DNA of 64,000 nucleotides from Cepaea nemoralis. Lineage: Eukaryota; Mollusca; Gastropoda; Stylommatophora; Helicidae. The stretch spans positions 356,001-420,000 of the forward strand of contig JACEFZ010001379.1 in assembly GCA_014155875.1 (NCBI GenBank). The letters are read 5' to 3'. Positions within the stretch are counted from its first letter, which is position 1. Each line of letters starts with the position of its first letter. Shown piece after piece: positions 56,757 through 64,000 of the stretch. The position numbers and the translations under genes are program-made. Under the pieces are notes generated by a model. That model made no database searches. It was given only the letters and a program-made list of their open reading frames with translations, and was not told the origin of the DNA.

Positions 56757-57677
56757 TATCTAAAAAACAGAGTGTATGTTTGTTTGTGGGTATTGGATGC
56801 GTTCGATAACGGTACATCCGATTGAGATGAAATTTTCTACACGTCTTCCTTTCATTCATTTGCAACCGACTATAATAATTTCTTAATGTAAAATCTTCGA
56901 CTTATTTAATAACATTTACTTTTCCATTTTCATTATATAATGTCTATATAGCAGGGGGACTTCACTCTAGAAAAGTTAATTCAAGGGGCATAACTTTTAA
57001 TAACATTTCTATATACTTTATAGTCATATTGTTGGACTTACTTGCACTATTGTTAAACTCTTTGTCTATAGTTATTTTCAGGCATATGAGTTATAATAAA
57101 TAATGATATAATCTTTAAGGCATTTTCAAAGTTTTCATAAAAATAATGCATAATGCATAACATTGTAACCCATCTTTTTCTACAGTTTTCATTGAATGGT
57201 GTGTGGAAGGACATTCTTTTAAGTTACTGTGCGCCAAGAGCTGGGCGAAACCACGCCGGTCAGACAGATAGACAGACAGACAGTCGGGAACGGGAGAGCT
57301 TATATGACTACTTATATGAATTAAATTAGATGCTCCCCACCAGGGACTGGGTGAAGCCGGGCCGGGACAGACAGACAGATAGACAGACAGACAGTCGGGA
57401 ACGGGAGAGCTTATATGACTACGTATATGAATTAAATTAGATGCTCCCCACCAGGGACTGGGTGAAGCCGGGCCCGGTCAGATAGACAGACAGACAGATA
57501 GTCGGGAACGGGAGAGCTTATATGACTACTTATATGAATTAAATGAGATGCTCCCCACCAGGGACTGGGTGAAGCCGGGCCGGGTCAGCCAGCCAGACAG
57601 ACAAACAAGCAGACAGACAGACTGATAGATAGATAGATCCCCTCCAGGGCCTGGGCGAAGCCGGGCCGGGTCAGCTA

Positions 57678-57678
<1 letters not shown>
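56757..57678 (-). mobile_element. CTAG element E3, inverted, right arm of palindrome
   Basis: Reverse complement of E2 with one array unit fewer: body 56757-57227, array 57240-57600, start CTAGCTGACCCGGC reading leftwards from 57678, next to (TA)n. E2 and E3 meet tail to tail at a TATATA centre near 56746. Confidence 0.93.

Positions 57679-57761
<83 letters not shown>
57679..57761. repeat. (TA)n microsatellite
   Basis: About 80 bp of TA, bounded by CTAG element E3 and a foldback arm. Confidence 0.97.
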
Positions 57762-57762
<1 letters not shown>

Positions 57763-57763
<1 letters not shown>

Positions 57764-57840
57764 GTGCAATATAATAGGTAAATACAAAGCTTGGACAGGT
57801 AATATTTTCAAACACTGCACGGTCATTAAAAATACACCCT
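57763..57840 (-). repeat. Foldback MITE, single arm
   Basis: On minus, CAGGGTGTATTTTTAATGAC followed by CGTGCAGTGTTTGAAAATAT; flanked by TA and (TA)n. Inverted match to 57976-58025. Confidence 0.75.
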
Positions 57841-57877
57841 GTATATGCTACTAGTTTATAGTTTATTCAATACCGAT

Positions 57878-58118
<241 letters not shown>

Positions 58119-58154
58119 TCTTTAAAACTAGAGCAAAATGTCATTTTTGTTTTC

Positions 58155-58345
58155 AGCACAGAAAAATTAGTAAGATATTTTCATATCCGGTACATCCCCT
58201 CTGCTGTGTGTCCATCGTGACGAGGTAGAGGGGCGTGTGTGTTCCAATGACCCCAAGAGCTATGCCGACGGTAGCACAGCTACTGGTAGGGTCACGCATG
58301 TCGGACAGGTCAAGGGAGAGGGACCAGACGAAGAGACACACAAAC
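58155..58345 (-). repeat. Dispersed repeat E, copy 2
   Basis: Reverse complement of this stretch shares GACCTGTCCGACA and the frame LFVWSLSLDLSDMRDP with 34330-34400. Confidence 0.75.
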
Positions 58346-58439
58346 GTGCTGCTTTGTAGGTATGAATAAAATGTGGTGGAACTGCGGTAAAGCTGTGAAA
58401 GTGTAAACAATATAAAATAACATATAGTAGTGCAGCTTT

Positions 58440-58505
58440 ACATAACAGAGTTAAGACACATACAGAACGTTGCGGCGATTTGCCTTCATCAGCAAACAAA
58501 CACAA
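58440..58505 (+). repeat. LINE 3' UTR-like motif
   Basis: GTTGCGGCGATTTGCCTTCA then TCAGCAAACAAACACAATCA; same order in the 3' UTR-like segment at 46955-47010 (minus). Confidence 0.55.
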
Positions 58506-58627
58506 TCACAAACACAACATACAGTCAAGGAGAACTCCTGTGACTACATTAGAATGTGATGACAGGACGAGAAGAACAAAAGCGTGGAAAAATGGAAGCA
58601 ATGAAGAGAAAATGAGAATTGACAAAA

Positions 58628-58740
58628 AATGTCGGATGTGTCGGCCTAACGGCGCAAGAACGCAGCTCTGCTGTAAACAGGCACAACGCAATCACGTCCG
58701 GAAAAAAAAAAATCCGGATGAACGCAGAAGAAGAAGATAT
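58628..58740 (+). repeat. Dispersed repeat F, copy 3
   Basis: Near-identical to 11575-11690, including the A-run flanked by CGTCCGG and CCGGATG and the (GAA)n tail. Confidence 0.9.
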
Positions 58741-58934
58741 CCGGTACATGTTGATTTAGTGTAAGAGGGAAAGCTAAGCCACACGCAAAAGTCACTTTAG
58801 TGCACAGCAGTAGCATGCGTATGGAATACACTTGAGTACAAAGCGAACGAACGTTAACAAATAAGGTAACCATCCGCTTTCCGCGACGTGAGGCGTATTG
58901 GGTATATGGTGCTTGTCACATCTCTTTTTATAGC

Positions 58935-59088
58935 GTGTATTTTTAAAGACTGTGGGGTTTGTGAAAATATTAGCGTTTCAAGATTTGTAGTTACCTTTTA
59001 TGTTTAATGAATTCACAGAGGGTGAATACAAAACTTGGAACGGCAATATGTTCAAAAACCCCACAGACATTAAAAATACCCCATATCA
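58935..59088. repeat. Foldback MITE copy 2
   Basis: Inverted arms (CTGTGGGGTTTGTGAAAATA at 58953 and the complement at about 59030-59085). Centre CACAGAGGGTGAATACAAA; diverged copy of 57976-58118. Confidence 0.8.
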
Positions 59089-59114
59089 TACCAATTAGCA
59101 TTCGATCAATGATG

Positions 59115-59245
59115 TGTTCACCATCACGCCGACCGCCGTTCACAATCTTGAACCCATGGATCCCGGTCGGCAGGCAAGTGTAGTAGTCACTGCGCCGCAG
59201 CGTTTCCCCATCTTGTGTTATTCTGAGATAATTATCCATGAGCCT
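59115..59245 (-). repeat. tRNA-headed SINE fragment
   Basis: On minus, box A-like CTGCGGCGCAGTGACTA and box B CATGGGTTCAAGATT. Head resembles SINE-C. Confidence 0.65.
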
Positions 59246-59249
59246 CGGT

Positions 59250-59954
59250 GTTGCTCCAACTTCTCCTATGACACATCTTTGCCGCCTCAATGCCATTAGT
59301 AAAGGGCGGTTAAGCATCATAATGCTTCCATAGTTTGTCAATTCTTCTCCGTTGTGGGGGATGTTCGCAACCAGGTCTAAATATGCACCGGTCGAGAATG
59401 AAATAAAAATACAAATTTACACATGTAATGATTTGCGGCTCAATTATAAGTTAAAATTTATGTGATAGATTACTTCTATGTTTATTTAAGAATGATTTGA
59501 AATAGCGCAATTAGTGTCAGGTCTACAAGCGTTAACTAATAATAATAATAATAAATAAAATGTAATATTAAATGAGTTTAGGAGGCTTGCAGACTGGCGC
59601 TTTCCGCTGAACAGCAACATCTACCATTTCTGGCAATGCCATAAAATCTTATCGAAGAGATTATTTGTAATTCACTGCGAATAACACTGGGCGTTATTCA
59701 CAGTCACGGCTTGTCACGTGGCGTTTACTTCGAGAGGCTAGGTAGTTATACATTCACGACCTATAGATGCTTGTGGAATCGTTTGTACTGTCAGTTGGTG
59801 CGTCTGCACGTACATTTCTAACTGTTTGTTGTCACTGTTTCTGTTGGTCGCGGGTTCGAATTACCGCAGCGATTATTATTATTATTATTTTAATTTCTTG
59901 CTCTAGAAAGGGAGGAGGCGGGACCTGGCTTTTCATTCACCAGACCTAGAGTTG
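59250..59954. other. No gene; (AAT)n runs
   Basis: Short AAT/ATT runs at 59540-59560 and 59872-59889. CGCGGGTTCGAATTACC at 59850 is a lone box B-like site without a convincing head. Confidence 0.5.
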
Positions 59955-62636
59955 TAGAATGGGCAAGAGAACAAGACTTGTAGATTGGGCAAAAGCACAA
60001 GAAATGGTTGTAGGAAACACCTGGTTTAAACAACATCCTAGAAGATTATGGGCATGAAAGATTCCAGACAGCAGGAATAAAAATCAGTTATATCCTGATT
60101 AGCAGAAGGTTTCGAAATGCGATAACAGTCGTAAAAACAGTTCCCAATGCAGACTGTTACAGTGATCACAGATTAATTACAGGCACACTAAGGGTAAAGT
60201 TAAAGAAAGCCAAGTATACAACCAGAAACACTAATTATGATTTGTGCAAATTGAAAATTGACAAAGAAATACAAGATAATTTTAACATAGAAGTAAAGAA
60301 CAAATCTGATATATTGTCTGATCTAGAGATCCTATTTCAAGATGTGGATTCTTCTCCTTCTTCTTTCGTTCGCTTGAAATACATCTATAACTGCAATGTT
60401 TTCTTCTGTATGAATCTAACAGTCTTTTTTAGTGCACTTTCTAAAAATTTTTAGAACTTTCTTTGGAATTGAAATCGACTCCATAGAGTTTGTCTTCCAC
60501 TGTTGTCTCTCTAGGCCAGAATGTTCACCTGGATATGTTGTAGTTTGGGCAGTCTTGGAGTATGTGCTCTGCTGTCTGCGGCGCCAAACAACATGTGCAC
60601 ATGGCTGAGTCACCAATCTTGAATTTTGTATCCATGTGGTTGCGCAATCTGTTGTGTCCTGTTCTAAGGCGCAGAATAATGATTTGTTCTGGTCTGTCCA
60701 TAACATGGTAGTCGTCTTGAGCAGGTTTTGGTGGCCTTCTGACTGATTTGATCATTCTTTTCTTTAGGTGGTATTTAATGGGCACATCAGGCTGTTCCTC
60801 TTTTGCTCCTTCCTTAGCCAATTGATCAGCTCTTTCGGTTTCCGGGTACTCCACAGTGGGATGGTATCCACTGTATGGTGACCTTATGCTGACTGCTAAG
60901 TTCAGAAAGCAGTGTCCTTAGTACTGGCAATTTCCCAGACAGGAGCGCCTCGAGCACCGATTTTGCATCTGTCAACAACACCACAGGCTGTGCACCATGG
61001 CTGGTATTTAGTAATTTCTCAATGGGAAGAATTTGATCAGTTTAGCTGGAGAAAAAAACAATTCCAAAATTAAAGAAAGTGGGTCGTAAGTATGTGAAAT
61101 ACCTTTATGATGATAACAGAGAAGAACAGTATGATATTCAAAATAATATTGAAATACCATAAAGTTTGAAGATGGAGGTTAAGAATGCTCTTAACCATAT
61201 GAAATCTGGCAAGACCCCCGGTTCAGACAGCATCACAACAGAAAGGATTAATGCTTAAGAAGAATACAGAATAGATAAAGCTTCAAGACTCCTGAATACC
61301 ATATATGATACTGGAGATATACCTCATGAATTATGTAATTCTGTATTTATTGCAATCCCAAAGAAATCAGGAGCCTTGGAATGTGATCAACATCGAACGA
61401 TTAGTATAATGAGTCACATCACGAAGATTTTGCTAAGAATTATCATGCAAAGAGTTAGGAAGAAAATACAACCTGAAATTTGAGAGGAACAATGTGGGTT
61501 TGTAGAAGGCAAGGTGCAGTAAATGCTGTGTATATACTGAGAACAGTAATTGAACGTTCTATAGAAGTAAACAAAGATCTACACCTTTGCTTTATTGACT
61601 ACACAAAGGCTTTCGATAAAGTGAGACATGTCGACATGATAAGGACGCTTGAAGATCTACAAATTGATGGAAAAGACCTTAGACTTGTAAAAAACATATA
61701 TTGGAAACAACAAGCTGCCATCAGAATTGATAATGAAGTAGGTCAATATCAGCCTATTAAGAGAGGTGTGAGACAGGGATGTGTAATGTCTCCAGATCTT
61801 TTTTACCTGTACAGTGAAAATATTTTCAGAAATATAGAAGATATGGAAGGAATCAACATTGGGGACGATACATCAATAACATTAGATATGCAGATGATAC
61901 AGTCTTGATTGCAGACAATGAACAGGACTTGCAAAATTTAGTAGATGTGGTTGTTGCACACAGTGAACAACTAGGGTTAGAATTGAATTGTAAGAAGACA
62001 CAGATTATGGTCGTCACTAGGAAGGAAGAAATACCACAATGTAATATACAAGTAAATGGGCATATTCTTAAACAAGTGAATCGGTACAGCTATCTCGGAA
62101 CAGTCATAACATCTGATGGGAGATGCCTTGAAGAGATTAGAACAAGAATTGCCATGGCGAAGGTAGCCTTTTGCAAGATGAAAAACATACTGACCAATAA
62201 AAAGATATCAATTGAAACGAGAAAAAGAGTGTTGAAGTGCTACATAGAACCTGTACTTTTATATGGATGTGAAGCATGGACAATGAGCAGACAAGCTGAA
62301 AAACATCTGATGGCTGTGGAAATGTGGTTTCTGAGGAAAATGCAAAGAATACCATGGACAGACAGAAAAACCAATGAACAAGTCCTTCAAGAAACAAACA
62401 TTAGACGTAGACAGTCAAAATTTTTTTGGCATGTTATGAGAAAAAATGTATTGGAGAACTTGGTGACAACTGGCAAGATCGAAGGGAATTTACAAAGGGG
62501 AAGACCAAGAATTAAATACCTGGATGGCTTGGCCACATGGCATGGTCGAGACAGAAACACGGAGCTGATCCACGACTCTGGTGATCGAGTGAGATGGCAG
62601 AACATGACCGCCCACGCTTATCGGCATGGCACATGA
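59955..62636 (+). pseudogene. RTE-like LINE: endonuclease end, RT, C-terminus, with nested LINE-A
   Basis: The endonuclease tail starts about 59955 ('MVVGNTWFKQHPRRLW', then 'NAITVVKTVPNA' and SDHRL). The coding sequence is interrupted from 60345 to 61035 by antisense LINE-A. It resumes with 'KYVKYLYDDNREEQ' and 'GKTPGSDSIT' (about 61210). RT motif A is CFIDYTKAFDKV (about 61590), then 'GVRQGCVMSP' (about 61765), and YADD lies at about 61886 after a frameshift near 61865. From 61905 the frame is open for 243 codons through 'LLYGCEAWTMSRQAEKHL' and 'GKIEGNLQRGRPR' to 'AYRHGT' at 62636. Stops occur at about 60057, 61161, 61258 and 61482. It is the best C-terminal copy of the family, but its N-terminus and tail are missing. 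Confidence 0.94.
60345..61035 (-). pseudogene. LINE-A-like RNase H end, antisense inside the RTE-like LINE
   Basis: Minus strand: 'VVLLTDAKSVLEALLSGKLP' (RNase H third motif, about 60965), 'TIQWIPSHCGVPGN' (about 60860), then 'ADQLAKEGAKEE' one frame over. 'QIIILRLRTGHNRLRNHM' and a cysteine-rich 'CTCCLAPQTAEHILQDCP' end follow. The left edge is a (GAA)n-like tail (TTCTTCTCCTTCTTC on plus). A subfamily distinct from 9432-10884. 5'-truncated. Confidence 0.92.
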
Positions 62637-62639
62637 TGG

Positions 62640-63255
62640 AGACCTAGAGTGGGACATTACACGAATTGTTTTCTAACTCTATGGATCTGAGGAAGCTGCC
62701 GAGGGTGCAGGCAGCGACGAAGTGATCGAGCGTCAGAATCGATGGATCCAACAGATGTCTTTGTTTAACGTGAATTTAATTTACCAAATAAAATATCGCC
62801 CATGAATCAGCATATCGCCCTAGCATAAACTAGCATAATCACATAATTAGGCCCTGTAAGGGATACTTTTTACAATAAATAATTTGCGACCATTATTTGG
62901 AAGAGTGCCCATGATTTTATTGCAGTGTTAGCGTCGATTGGTCGCGCTGCGAATAACGCTCAGTATTATTCGCAGTGCACTACGAATAACGCCTCCCAAA
63001 TCCTATTACGGAGACTGTACCACTTGTCTTATCTTCGTGGACAGACTCACTAAAGGATTGGGCTTTCCATGCCCAACAGAGATTAATATCTAATATTCTG
63101 TCATACGAAGTCTATCTCTTCTCCATCCTTCCACGTTTATGTGTGTATGTGTGGTTCCTTCGGCTACAGGCACGGGGGAAAATGAAGGACATTTGTGGTG
63201 TTTATACAGGGAGGCCCTGTACCACACCTGGAGCTCTGTCCTGTTTTCCTGAAGC
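62640..63255. other. No recognised feature
   Basis: No motif or repeat recognised. GAATAACGC-like pieces recur at 62950-62995 and 59680-59695, too short to call. Confidence 0.45.
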
Positions 63256-63257
63256 TC

Positions 63258-63915
63258 CTGCAAGACCTCTGTCATACATCCTCGCTGTACACCACAGACC
63301 CACCCAGCTGTACCATAGTCCTCGCTGTACACCATAGACCCACCCAGCCTTTGCCATAAGTCGTCGCTTTACACAACAAACCCACCCAGCCTATGCCATA
63401 CATCCTGGTTATACACACCACAGACCCACCCAGCCTATGCCATACGTCCTGGTTATACACGCCACAGACCCACCCAGCCTGTGCCATACGTCCTGGTTAT
63501 ACAACAGAGACCCACCCAGCCTGTGCCATAGTCCTGGTTATACACACCACAGACCCACAAAGCGTGTACCATACATTTTGGTTGTACAGTACAGACACAC
63601 CCAGCCTGTACCATACATTTGTTGTTCATCACAGACCCACCCAGCCTATGGCATACGTTTGTTGTACACCACAGACCCACAAAGCCTGCGCCAAACGTTC
63701 GTTGTACACCCAGACCCACCCAGCCTGTGCCATAGGTTCATTGTACACCACAGACCCACCCAGTCTGCACCATACGTTCGTTTACACCACAGATCCACCC
63801 AGCCTTTTCCATACATCCAGGTTGTATACCATAGAACAACCCAGCTTTTACCATACGTTCGTTGTACACCACAGACCCGCCCAACCTGCACTACATGTTC
63901 GTTGTATATCACGCA
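63258..63915. repeat. Minisatellite, ~42-48-bp unit
   Basis: About fourteen diverged copies of ACACCACAGACCCACCCAGC, then CTGTGCCATACGT and TTGTTGTAC variants. Long frames on both strands follow the repeat and are not genes. The sequence after 63915 shows nothing recognised. Confidence 0.95.
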
Positions 63916-64000
63916 TGCATGACCATAGTGGGGAATCCAACAGGGGACCTCGGAGTGGGTTTCACTTAGACCTGTTGTAGCCAGAAAACACCTTCGCATT

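Noticed and set aside
63393..63980. 195-codon plus frame and opposed 117-codon minus frame
   Set aside because: Both are translations of the 63.3-63.9-kb minisatellite.

Overview
This looks like a gene-poor, repeat-saturated stretch of an animal nuclear genome. I see no host gene with a supportable exon structure. The recognisable coding sequence is retrotransposon or transposon protein, nearly all of it broken, and the rest is SINEs, satellites and microsatellites. The mix of RTE-like and RNase H-bearing LINEs, several tRNA-headed SINE families, a hAT and a mariner-like element suggests an invertebrate. From memory of similar LINE peptides I lean towards a gastropod mollusc, possibly a sacoglossan sea slug, with low confidence.

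Layout. Positions 1-9.3 kb: small dispersed repeats (families A and B, SINE-C, SINE-G, SINE-S), LINE tails and two long TA microsatellites. 9.4-16.7 kb: a LINE-A fragment with RNase H, five tandem arrays, SINEs and a LINE-B fragment with a target-site duplication (TSD). 18.9-20.8 kb: a bounded hAT element with 8-bp TSD. 22.1-26.8 kb: nothing recognised. 26.8-31.4 kb: a LINE with a C-terminal C2H2 finger, an RTE-like copy nested in LINE-A, and an RTE-like LINE whose coding end has expanded into a 32-bp satellite with an 11-monomer higher-order repeat. 32.8-34 kb: CA/GA microsatellites around an RTE-like fragment. 34.5-37.5 kb: the best LINE-B copy (endonuclease, RT, RNase H). 37.9-40.8 kb: a near-complete RTE-like LINE inserted into a SINE. 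43.4-45.7 kb: a mariner-like element holding two SINE-D copies. 46-50 kb: SINE-C copies, LINE fragments and a long minisatellite. 50.4-57.7 kb: a train of four 'CTAG' elements, the last two tail to tail as a palindrome of about 2 kb, with one member split by a 3,260-bp LTR-like insertion. 57.8-59.1 kb: foldback MITEs. 60-62.6 kb: an RTE-like LINE with an antisense LINE-A fragment inside it. 63.3-63.9 kb: a minisatellite.

Together the window is a record of nested insertion. Exact TSDs date several events relative to each other: SINE into RTE debris at 3 kb, RTE into SINE at 37.9 kb, LTR-like element into CTAG element at 52 kb, and SINE-S into RTE at 29.8 kb. A recurrent theme is tandem repeat formation from element ends or element coding sequence. 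Family names A, B, C, E, F, G, S, D, LINE-A, LINE-B and CTAG are my own labels for this window.
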